Assembly: GCA_028095005.1 (NCBI GenBank)
Contig: CM051460.1
Span: 234,750,742 to 234,814,741, forward strand
Direction of reading: 5' to 3'
Length of the DNA stretch: 64,000 nt
Source of the DNA: Rhynchospora pubera
Lineage: Eukaryota; Streptophyta; Magnoliopsida; Poales; Cyperaceae
Shown here piece by piece: positions 10,871 to 20,328 of this stretch. The notes beneath the pieces were generated by a model, which had not been told where the DNA came from, ran no database searches, and was given only the letters and a program-made list of their open reading frames with translations. Made by a program: the position numbers and the translations under genes. Numbering within the stretch: the first letter of the stretch is position 1; each line of letters starts with the position of its first letter.

Positions 10871-10957
10871 GTGGCCTAGTGACTCAATGGTAAGAGCACT
10901 AGACTGTCAAAGAACTTTAGAGTTCAAGCCTCGCATGTATTGTTCATTTAAAAAAAA
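10871..10957 (+). mobile_element. tRNA-derived SINE fragment
   Basis: It begins GTGGCCTAGTGACTCAATGG (box A-like) and carries GAGTTCAAGCCTC (box B-like), with spacing typical of a tRNA-derived RNA polymerase III promoter, then an A-rich tail. It lacks a tRNA cloverleaf 3' half, so it is a SINE and not a tRNA gene. Confidence 0.6.
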
Positions 10958-12964
10958 TATGATAAAAAGTAGAGTGTTTGATGATAATTATGTGCATGAT
11001 ATGAAAAATAAAATCAAAAGGGATATTCTATAGAACAAAAATATGGAAACTTAAAAAAAAAGACAGGCATGATCGATTTGAGTTCCAAAACCTTAGTAAT
11101 TTTGATTTTGGAAGTAATTTTCTTTCTTTATTTTGTAGGACTTGCTTCCTCCTGATTTTCTGGAATTTTTTTCAACTCTATTTGAAATTGTCTAAATAAT
11201 ATAAGATGTAAATGCAGAATAGCCTAAAAGATATAAATACACTTTTGACTTTTCCATTGTAGCATCCATGGAAGTCAATATTTATTAAATGAAATTTCAA
11301 CAATAAACATTGCAATTTATGCCTTCATGTTCTTTAGAGTTTAATGCAGCAATGACTTGCATCATTATCCATCTTCCTACCATAATTTCTGTCATAAATG
11401 CGAGACGATGAATTAACTAACCAAACATAAATACACTGTAGTTATCAGTGGAATTTTCAATTATCATTTACTCGGAAAAAATGAATTAACCTATCAGGCT
11501 ATCACACATCAGAAAATAGCCGTTGTTACCTGTCAATTACTCTTTTTTATGAACAAAAAAAAGCCAGTGATAATTCATACACCAAACAAAAATTGGGATC
11601 AGAAATCAATGAGAACATTATGAAAATAATAGTTGCAAATTGGTGTCAAAATATTAATAAATTAAGTTGCATATAGTAAATTATCATTTGTCAGACTATA
11701 TAAATTAAACTGAAACGTGAGAAATGGATGAATATATTTCCAATTAATTGGAGACGATGGGAAGGGGACCAGATTTGCCTTGTTGCAGAGGGCGTAGACA
11801 GAGGTCGTAGGTCCCAACTACCCACATGGAACGAAGAAAAGGCCACAGCATGCCCCTTCCAAATAACATAATTAATACAATATAATGTAGATCATACACC
11901 ATTCAATGTTATTAATGTTATAAATAGTCCCACTCTATAAATGGATGGTCCGGATTCATCCACGAGCACTGCACTCACTTTCAAGCATGCCACCTGAGCA
12001 TTCAATCCTCCCTCGTCACACCACAGCCTCTTTCTATGGCTAATTTTTATTGTGTTAAAACTGTGTGATTTTTTAATGGGATTACAAATCTCGGTATTTC
12101 ACTAAAAACAAAATTCCCCATATTTTTATATGTTTCTGGAAACTGTTTCTGTCTTGGCTTATTAAAAAACTTCAACACAAAGTTTTGGAAGAAAAAATAA
12201 AATATAAAATAATTAATTACGTAAAATCTATATCCATGTTTATTTTTGTATTTTTAGTTCTCATAGCCGTTAGGAATCTTGAGTACCAAAACAAAAAACT
12301 CAAATAGCAACATAAATTATTTGAAGGAAATTGAAATTAATGTCTACCTTGTATCTTTATTTTTACAACTTTAATATGTAGTCGTAAAAAATAAAATTTT
12401 TAGATATAATATGTGTTATGTTTTGCAAGCACGCAGAAAAAATTATGGTATTTCAACTCTATTTGACCGATTTTGAGAGCTTACGAATATCCACCTTTGT
12501 GGACAATTTCTAAATACTGATTTTAAAAAATACAAATATTAGAGAAAAAAAGTTAAATTTTATAAACTTTTTTGTGCGTGCAGAGGTATTAGATTATTTT
12601 TCATTTACTTACTCTATGTGCAAGTAAATTATTGTAATGTTTCAGGAGAAAAATATTGAGTTATTTTAACTATTTTTTCATAAATTGGAACAAAAATGCC
12701 CACTGAATTTTAAATTCATTAGACACAAACTAATGCTTATAAATTTTATTTTTCTATTTCTTTCATTGTTTCTAATTTTTTAGTTATAAACGATTAAAAA
12801 GTAAAATCTTGATGGATAAATTGCAATATTTTAGAAGTTCTTTAAGGTTTCAATATATCTATAGATCAATCGAACATATATAATCGAACTTAAGGTTTCT
12901 ATTGAGTTTTTCGTGCATGGATAGGACGTGACTTGAATTCTGTTCTGCAATTTACGTACATATG
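10958..12964. other. Intergenic, no feature seen
   Basis: Two kilobases of AT-rich DNA with only very short chance ORFs. No repeats with clear borders were found. Confidence 0.5.
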
Positions 12965-12993
12965 TCTCTCTCTCTCTATATATATATATATAT
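12965..12993. repeat. (CT)n(TA)n microsatellite
   Basis: A CT run passes into a TA run directly left of the MITE. A second TA run (14987-15016) lies at the other side of the same MITE, so the MITE landed inside a TA tract. Confidence 0.9.
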
Positions 12994-13295
12994 AGGATTG
13001 CTAAAATACTATGTATAGCACGGATGATCTTCGTGCTACGGATCCGTTCTTAAATTTCATGCTTCAAACAACCGATCCAAACCATTCATTATCTTCTTCA
13101 TATTGAAATTTCATTAGAAACCAAAATTTACAATTTTTTAATTTTTTTATTTTTTTTTCAGATTTTTTAAAATCACTATTATTGAAAGGTCCAGAATTTA
13201 TTAGATTAAATATATTAAAAAATCTGAGAAAAATAGTAAAAAAAATTAAAAAAAATGTAAAATTTGATTTCTAATGAGATTTCAATATGAAGAAG

Positions 13296-14884
13296 CACTA
13301 CGCCATTTAAAATTATTAGTACCGGTTTTATACATGTTATTAGTACCGGTTTTGTACCGGTACTAATAATAGGGGTACTAAAAACAATAAAAAACCGGTA
13401 CTAGAAGGTGGTGAAAAGTTACGGCAAACACAATTAGTATCGGTTTTTAACTAAAAAATCAGATTTAATTTAAAAAAAATCCAAAATTTTTTAATTAATT
13501 TAGTACCGATTTTTAACTAAAAACCGGTACTAAATTAATTAAAAAAAAATAAAAAATTATTTAGTCGGTACTAAATTAATATTTTTTTAAAAAAAAACAA
13601 ATCTGTTTCTGGAAAATTTTACATCGTCTTGAAAATTATATTATTAACAAATTACTAATGTCAATTTGAATATTTTAGAAAAGGAGTAACGCATTTGTAA
13701 AATAAATTGGATAAGATTTTGCAGACATTGTTCAAATTCATGGAAGAGAAAAATTCGTAGTGTCTAATTTTGAAGGCAAGTTATAGAACCTGCTGTTAAA
13801 GAACCATGCTTATAAAGAAGGCAAGTTGCATAGTTAAGTAAAGCAGCTGGATGATTTTGATCTCTTAGAACAAGATCTTGAAAACAGCACAACGCAAGGT
13901 CCAATTTTCCACTGAAAGATTATAGTTAAACCAAATGTGTGTGAAAGAGAGAGTAGGTAGATAAAATACACTTGCATAATTCCATGAAATGATGACAATT
14001 TATGTTCCTCATTTTGTTTTAAAAAAAAGATTAAAAAAAACCAGATAACACAAATAGAGAAATAAAGAAATTAAAAAATAATAATCAATACCTTTGAAGA
14101 AATGCGACGCTGAGGTTAGCCATGGAGTCCAAATGATCAGGAGAAAAGGCTAAGATGGATGAGAAAACGGAAATAGCATTCTGTTGAACCAGATCAAATT
14201 ACCAATACCTTATATCAAGTATATCATTTGAGAAAAATAACAACATATTCCTTACCTTTAACTGGCCCATTTTAAGAAGGATTGCTCCAAGAGTATTCCA
14301 AACAGATGCCTGCTTCACATCTGCTTGCATGGAGGTATCCAATTTTGTTAGTATCTCACCTAATTCTCGTGCATTAAGCTCTTTGTCTAAACTATCTCCT
14401 GTTGTTGCTTGTAGAATGCACTACATTCATAAAAAACACTTCATAAAAAAATCAGTTTAAAATTAGTACCGGTTTTTTATAAAAAACCGATACTAAATAT
14501 ATAACGGTTTTTTTTTTTATTCTTCAAATGTTTAGTACCGGTTTTTTATAAAAAATCGGTACTAATTAATTGATTTTTAGTACCGGTTTTTTTATAAAAA
14601 ATTGGTACTAATTTTAAACTGATTTTTTTTATTCTTTCCAAACTTTAGTACCGGTTTTTTATAAAAAATCGGTACTAAAAATCAATTAATTAGTACCGGT
14701 TTTTTATAAAAAACCGGTACTAAATTAAAAACGTTTTTTTTTATTTTTCAGACGATTTTTAATTTCAGTTTTTTTAAAAAAACCGATACTAAATAATAAA
14801 TCTGACAATTACGAAAATGCCATGATTTATTATTAGTACCGGTTTTCTTAAAAACCGGTACTAATAATCTTTTTTGTTGTAGTG
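13296..14884. mobile_element. CACTA transposon carrying a TPR gene fragment
   Basis: The ends are CACTACGCCA and TTGTTGTAGTG, flanked by a 3 bp duplication AAG (13293-13295 and 14885-14887). These are hallmarks of the CACTA (En/Spm) superfamily. Both subterminal regions (about 13310-13580 and 14450-14870) hold many copies of TTAGTACCGGTTTTT in both orientations, the probable transposase binding repeats. No transposase ORF is present, so it is non-autonomous. The middle holds three exons of a TPR gene. Confidence 0.9.
13764..14420 (-). pseudogene. Captured TPR-protein fragment, three exons in frame
   Basis: The exons on the - strand are 14420-14256, 14180-14092 and 13911-13764. All borders are AG...GT and the frame is kept through both introns until a TAG at 13766-13764. 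The product reads ...ELNARELGEILTKLDTSMQ... then VWNTLGAILLKMGQLK, then AISVFSSILAFSPDHLDSM... and CCFQDLVLRDQNHPAALLNY. These are tetratricopeptide repeats with the usual W/L/G/Y/A/P spacing. From memory they match a long plant TPR protein often annotated as SPINDLY/O-GlcNAc-transferase-like. The parent gene is much longer, and the fragment starts and stops inside the CACTA element. It could give a spliced transcript, but function is unproven. Confidence 0.85.
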
Positions 14885-14983
14885 AAGATGATGAACGGTT
14901 TGGATCGGTTGTTTAAAGTATGAAATTCAAGAACGAATCCGTAGCATGAAGGCCATCCGTGCTATGCATAGTATTTTAGTAAT

Positions 14984-14986
<3 letters not shown>

Positions 14987-15016
<30 letters not shown>
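14987..15016. repeat. TA microsatellite
   Basis: An uninterrupted TA run of about 30 bases at the right edge of the split fold-back MITE. Confidence 0.9.
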
Positions 15017-15020
<4 letters not shown>

Positions 15021-16191
15021 TATTATTATTTTTTTTAACAAAAGTCTTACAGATTCTCTGAAGTTCCTACGCGTGCATAATTTTTAGTCTAAAAATATTA
15101 GAAATTTATATTTAGGACTTTATTCTATTTTCATTTAAATTTTGCGTTACACGATATGAAAGCATATAATAATGGGTATAAATTAACTGCAATGTAAATA
15201 TAATATATATTAATATTATACATATTTTATTTGGAGTTAATTAGTTCCATAGTAAATATGTTATAAGAAACATAAATTAATACACAGATGGACGAACTAG
15301 AGAAGACAAATTTTAGACACTACAGGAAAATTGCAGCAGTTGCATCGATCCTACTTCCATTAGCATTGATTGGGTTGAAAAATGGAGCAAAATAATTAAA
15401 AGTTCGATGCAAATGTAACTGACAAATATAGATATAATTGCTAAATGGCAATGCAACTACTACAATTTTTCATATTAAGATACGCTAGCGGAAGGATTTA
15501 ATGCATACGTCAAAATTATTAATAAGCATATCTTTTTCTTAATAATTGTATGTCAATAAGCATATCTGTTGTACGTCATAAATTTGAGGACAACTTTTCT
15601 CATAGGAAGGGAGTATATGGGAAAAAAAACCTCTCATGTATACCATACACCTTAATTATACAAAATTCTGTAATCCCAAAATCTGGGTGTAACAAGAGTA
15701 AACTTCTAAATTAATCTGCATTAACCTTCCCTAATGTAATCTCCTCTCACCTACCGATCTTTATATTGTTTTGGAGCACAGCCGTAGAGAATTTATTAAT
15801 CAAACGCATTTGACCTAACTAACGATTACATTTCACTGGATTTCAATCTTGAAAGTTTAAATGGTTGATATGATCGAATGGTCTCTAAATTGAAGAGATC
15901 ATTGACATCTCTTTAGAGACCAAATTTTATATTTTTTTTCGAATCTTTTAACTATTTTTTTTTTCAAAACTACTATTCAAAACTATATAAATTATGAATG
16001 TACTAAAATTTCAAGATGATAGTAAAAAAGTCATTAAAATGTAAAATTTGATCTAACAAAAAACTTTCAATACAGAGAGATCAGTCAAACAAATTTAATT
16101 GAATCTATTATCCTAATATTATATATTTCTTGGTCTAATCAGCATTAGATAGTTTTGTATTTTAAGCAAAAATCCTTATTGTAATTTTAAT
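15017..16191. other. Intergenic, no feature seen
   Basis: AT-rich DNA without an ORF of interest. A CACTACAGGAAAA string at about 15316 looks like a CACTA terminus, but no partner end was found. Confidence 0.45.
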
Positions 16192-16192
16192 A

Positions 16193-16290
16193 TTAGGGTT
16201 TAGGGTTCGAAATAATATAAAATTTCTATTATCCTAATATTTCCAAACCCTAAATCCTTATTATTCTAAACCCTAAACCCTAAACCCTTA
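16193..16290. repeat. Interstitial telomeric repeats, both orientations
   Basis: TTAGGGTTTAGGGTT at 16193-16207 is followed by CCAAACCCTAAAT at 16243-16255 and by about 3.5 units of CCCTAAA at 16266-16290. These are plant-type telomere units in head-to-head arrangement. The last unit runs directly into the retroelement LTR, which lacks its first bases here. Confidence 0.85.
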
Positions 16291-16478
16291 AAACTAACAT
16301 CTCTTCTTAGTGCTTTATAGCTAGATTTATTGAAGAATGGATTAAAGCAAGTGTGGCACTTAGTTTGGAGCTTCAAGAGATTGTTTTGGTCTAGTTAGAT
16401 TCAGTAATTAAGGTTTAATTAAACTCTAAACTAATCTCAATCAATTTGCTGGTAAAATGCTCAGTTTTTCTGTCCAGC

Positions 16479-17190
16479 GTCATACAACGCTAGTTGCCGT
16501 TACACAACGCAGCGTTAATTCGCTCTTAAATTGCAAAATCTCTGACAAGGTTGGAACATCGTTACACAACGCTCAGTGGCGTTGTGCAACGTTAGTTCAT
16601 TTGTTTTTAAACCAGTTAAATCCATTATTTCCCCTTGTCAGAACGTTGTGCAACGCTAAGTAACGTTACACAACATTTCCGCTCCTATGTTGTGTAACGC
16701 TATTCAGCGTTGTACAACGTAGTCATGAAGCAGGCAACTCTGCATTGCTCAGACATCGATCTGCATCGATGCTGCATGCATGCTGCCTTGTTCCATGCAT
16801 CGTAGCGTTGTGTAACGCTCTAAACTTCGCTCAGACTTCGCTCATTCGCTCTGGACGCGTAGTGCAACGCTGACTAGCGTTGTGCAACGGCGACGTTGTG
16901 TGACGCCAGTCAGCGTCGTATGACGTTCTGACAATATTGTTTGAGTTTGTCAGTTCTGCTTTGATTTTTTTCTTAACTTCGTTGTGCAACGCTACCCAGC
17001 GTTACACAACGCTCTGACAAGTTCCAACGGAACTGTCGAGCTTCCGCTTTGGACTTTTGCTGAAGCGTTGTGCAACGCTATACAGCGTTACACAACGCTC
17101 TGACAACTCACAACGTTATTGTCTGTGACCGTTTGATTTTTCAACGGCTATTTCAGCGTTGTACAACGGCATATAACGTTGTATAACGGT
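16479..17190. repeat. Palindrome array in U3 of the LTR
   Basis: About 19 degenerate copies of a 15-16 bp palindrome, AGCGTTGTGCAACGCT or AGCGTTACACAACGCT, often in pairs 5-10 bases apart. The same array recurs in the 3' LTR (about 26535-27245), and independent copies occur at 23615-24105 upstream of the extra ORF. The position upstream of the TATA box suggests protein-binding enhancer units. Confidence 0.85.
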
Positions 17191-17230
17191 AGAGTCTGTT
17201 TTGACTGGTTTTTGGAGCTGTTGGCGCCCT

Positions 17231-17240
17231 CTATATATAT
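17231..17240 (+). promoter_or_regulatory. LTR TATA box
   Basis: CTATATATAT followed by GGGGCC in the 5' LTR. The identical site is at 27287-27296 in the 3' LTR. It lies downstream of the palindrome array, so it should mark the U3/R border about 30 bases further on. Confidence 0.7.
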
Positions 17241-17804
17241 GGGGCCTCTTGGAACTATTTAGATACTTTTTGAAACCTTTGAAACTCCTCCCTTTTGAGT
17301 TCCAACCAGTTAGACATTACTATCTCTTGTGTTTGAGCATTATTTTAGCAAAATCATTGAGATTAGAGTGTGCAAAACCAATCCACTAGTGTTAATTGCT
17401 AGATTTGTTGAGTGATTTGGTTAGAGCCTCAATCCTTTGAGTGTTAGAGCTTGTTTAATTGAGTTAGGCCAATCCACCTTGAGAGTGATTGTAACAAGGT
17501 GATTTGGTTCGAATTTGTAGTCCCGTTCGTGTGGAATTGAACGGAGCGCGTCCATTTCGAGGTTGCGAAACTCCCGGAGACGTACGACTAAGGCTAGCAC
17601 TTCCTAGCGGTTCGGAACTCCGTAATACATCGCGTGTCACTTCTTCTCTTCTCTCTTTACCTTTCTTGAATTGTGAATTGCTTGTGATTTGATTGTGTTT
17701 TGTTAGAACAAGTTTGAATTGAACCAAATATTGACCATATCGGTTTAGAACTTTGTTTTTGTGCCTATTCACCCCCTCTAAGCCTTTAATTAGGGACAAC
17801 AAAG

Positions 17805-17816
17805 TGGTATCAGAGC
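17805..17816 (+). promoter_or_regulatory. Retrotransposon primer binding site
   Basis: TGGTATCAGAGC, complementary to initiator methionine tRNA, lies 3 bases after the LTR end and 46 bases before the gag ATG. Confidence 0.93.
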
Positions 17817-17861
17817 AGGGGTTATCTTTTGACCATCTTGTTAGGTAGATAACCTCGATTC

Positions 17862-20222
17862 ATGGCCTCTAGGGTGATAGAAAAACCGGACAAGTTTGGT
17901 TCCACTTGCAAGAACTTCCGTTATTGGAAGAGATGTATGGTTGTATACCTTAACTTAATTGATCTTTGGGAGGTTGTTGATAAGCCATACACACCAATTG
18001 TTGATAGTGAAGGTAGAGAAACCCATGCCTCTAAGACCATTAGGACCAAGAATGATAATGCCGTGAATGTCTTGTTAAATTCGGTACATGAGTCCATAGC
18101 GGTAATTTTTGGTAGCTCTACTAGTGCACATGAAATGTGGGTTTCTCTCTTGAACCGTTATGAGGGAAATTCTCTAATCAAAAGCTCTCGACAATTTGAG
18201 TTAGAGTCTAGATTGGATAATTTCCGCATACGGGATGGTGAATGCATCGAGGAGATGTATACTCGATTTATACAATTGCTCGATGAATTCACTAACATAG
18301 GAGAGACCCTATCTAATAGTTGTGTTATAGGAAGATTGCTTAGGACTTTGGTGGGAAGACCTCAATTCGACACTCTCATCTCGACTCTTGAGACACAACA
18401 AAGGTCCCACAACAACCTCACACCGGAGATCATCTATACTCATTACCGGTGCGTAGAGGAGAAGCTCAAGCAACTTGGAGAGTTGAAGTATGAGCCCAAA
18501 ACCGTGGCATTGGCGGCAAGTGACAACAAGGCATCCCCCTCCAAGAACCGCCACAATGACAACCACCAAGGGAGACACCGCCACTCAAGTGACAAGGCCA
18601 AAGGCATCATCGACCTTGATGAGGACAAGCAAGGAGCCGTTCTCTCAAAGATGTTTCGAGCTATCATGATCTTTGAGGGAAAGTTCAACAAAGAAAGGCT
18701 TGAGAATGACGAAAGAGCTCTTTGCTTCGTGTGCCAAAAAGAAGGTCATACCATGTACTCTTGCTTCAAGCTCTTCCCTCACTTGAAGAAGGACAAGGAA
18801 TCTAGTGGCAAGAGAAGAGGTGATGGCCGGTTCAAGTCCAAGAAGGGACACTACAAGAGCAAGAAGAAGGGTGAGAGAGCCATGTAAGCCACTTGGGACA
18901 ACGATTCCGATTCGAGCTCATCCTCTCAATCCGATTCGGAATCCGAGTGCGACTTTGACAACCTTGCTCTTGTGGCTCAAGTGAATGAAGTGGTGATGCC
19001 GGTGGATGACGACCTAGATGACTTGGTGAAGGAGGTCTTCAATGAGTTCAACCGAGGCAAAATCTATGTGCATCCATTGAGCAAAGCTAGCCTTGATGAA
19101 GCATCATCCTCTACATCAACTTTCACACAAGCTCTAACGACTATTCAAGAGGAACCATCCACAATTGCCATTGAAATGCCCAAGGTCACAAATGAGGTAC
19201 TTCTAAACTCATTCTCTAGTAGTGATAGCGATTGTGATAGTGAGAATGACTTGAGCTTGAATGATGATACAAACTTGCAATTTGATAGGTTGAATGATTA
19301 TCTTGATGAGTCTCTTAAGACTATTGCTAGTCAAAAAGAGCAAATTAGTCTTTTGACGACTAAGGTGCATGATCTTGAATCTTTGGTGACAAGGTATAAG
19401 GGTATGATTGAAAGTTTTGAAAAACCAAGTGTTTGTGAAAAATGTCAAACTCCTTTGAGTGAGACAAATGTTTTGAAAAATGAAAGGGCTTCAAGTTCGT
19501 CTAGTGCTTCTCATAGCACCAAGATGAATCTTGATAAAATGTTTGTGGGACAAAAACCCAATGACAAAACGGGTCTTGGCTTCAAAAAGAGGAATCAATC
19601 CTTTTCTAGACCAAGAACCATGTCAAGCCCAACACAAAATGAGAGACTTTATCACAAGAGCACCAATGGTAGGAACACACACGGGCAAGGGCAAAAGAAT
19701 TTTGTTGGCTCTCAAAATGGTGCTCAAAAGAATTTTGGTAGGAATAGAAATGGGTCTCAAGGACCTCAAAAAAACTTCCAAAACAATCGGGGCCCAAGCA
19801 ACTTGTATTTCAAGGGACCCGATGGGTGTTTTCATCCTTTTCAAAACAATGGTGGGAATAGGAATAGAACACACACTAGACCTCAAACCAATGGGAGAAA
19901 TAAAAAAGTCTCTCAACAAAACAAAAAGAATTTTCAAAAACCAATTTTGAGAAACTCTCAATCATACACTTTCTCTAAGGATCCAAAGATTAGGGCCATG
20001 GAGCTTAGGCGTCATTTTGAAACCCATTTTATTAGAGAAAGTTCACAAGTGAACAAGCCAAATTGTGCTTGTTGCAACTATTGTGGTAAGAATGACCATG
20101 TCACACTAGAATGCAAAGTTAGGAAAGCAAATCATACATCCGGTTCAATTAACATGATTTGGGTTCCTAAAGTCACTACCACATCCGTTTTGATTGGTGG
20201 AAGTGGTTCGAGTGTGGCTTAG
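17862..20222 (+). pseudogene. gag of the large copia element, one internal stop
   Basis: The ATG at 17862 opens a frame interrupted once, by TAA at 18885-18887, and otherwise continuing to TAG at 20220-20222. The first part resembles the UBN2/DUF4219 gag domain of plant copia elements (FRYWKRCM...LNLIDLWEVV...MWVSLLNRYEGN). It then has a CX2CX4HX4C zinc knuckle from about residue 288 (CFVCQKEGHTMYSC), followed by acidic Asp/Ser-rich sequence. After the stop come a coiled-coil-like segment, an Asn/Gln/Lys-rich basic region and a second knuckle (CNYCGKNDHVTLEC) shortly before the end. The two knuckles and the length fit the SIRE/Maximus type. Gag would form the virus-like particle and package RNA. 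The stop makes this copy defective unless read through. Confidence 0.88.
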
Positions 20223-20279
20223 TTAGCCATCTTCTTTCCCCAAGGTTATTCTTGTCAAATCTTAAGGGGAAGAGATTAC

Positions 20280-20324
20280 AAGAATAATATATTAGTTATT
20301 TGTTTCTAACTAATATGTATTCTT
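20280..20324 (+). other. Stem-loop between gag and pol
   Basis: The left arm (20280-20298) and right arm (20307-20324) pair almost perfectly around an 8-base loop TTTGTTTC. It lies in the 110-base gap between the gag stop and the pol frame, and its 3' arm is followed by TTGTAG|GTTTG, which looks like a splice acceptor. The pol frame opens directly after that TAG. It may affect how pol is expressed, but this is inference. Confidence 0.6.
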
Positions 20325-20328
20325 GTAG

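Larger units (their letters stand above)
12994..14986. mobile_element. Fold-back MITE split by a CACTA element
   Basis: The outer arms read AGGATTGCTAAAATACTATG at the left and its near-perfect complement at the right (CATAGTATTTTAGTAATCCT). They continue for more than 100 bp, including GATCCAAACC and TTCATATTGAAATTTC. Removing the nested CACTA element leaves about 400 bp that fold into one hairpin. The insertion lies in a TA tract, so the target duplication cannot be read. Confidence 0.85.
16282..17801 (+). repeat. 5' LTR, clipped by about 49 bp
   Basis: Homology with the 3' LTR begins at AAACCCTTAAAAC (16282); the first 49 bp of the 3' LTR have no counterpart here and telomeric repeats take their place. 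It ends GGGACAACA before the primer site. It contains a TATA box at 17231-17240 (CTATATATAT) with GGGGCC downstream. A dense array of palindromes built on CGTTGTGCAACG spans about 16479-17190, which would be U3. Confidence 0.9.

Noticed and set aside
10871..10957. tRNA gene
   Set aside because: Box A and box B are present, but the 3' half and acceptor stem needed for a cloverleaf are not; a SINE explains it better.
15316..15330. CACTA transposon terminus CACTACAGGAAAA
   Set aside because: No complementary end or 3 bp duplication was found downstream, so it is not called as an element.
16479..17190. CRISPR-like regular repeats
   Set aside because: The repeats are palindromes of irregular spacing in a plant LTR promoter, without uniform spacers or cas genes.
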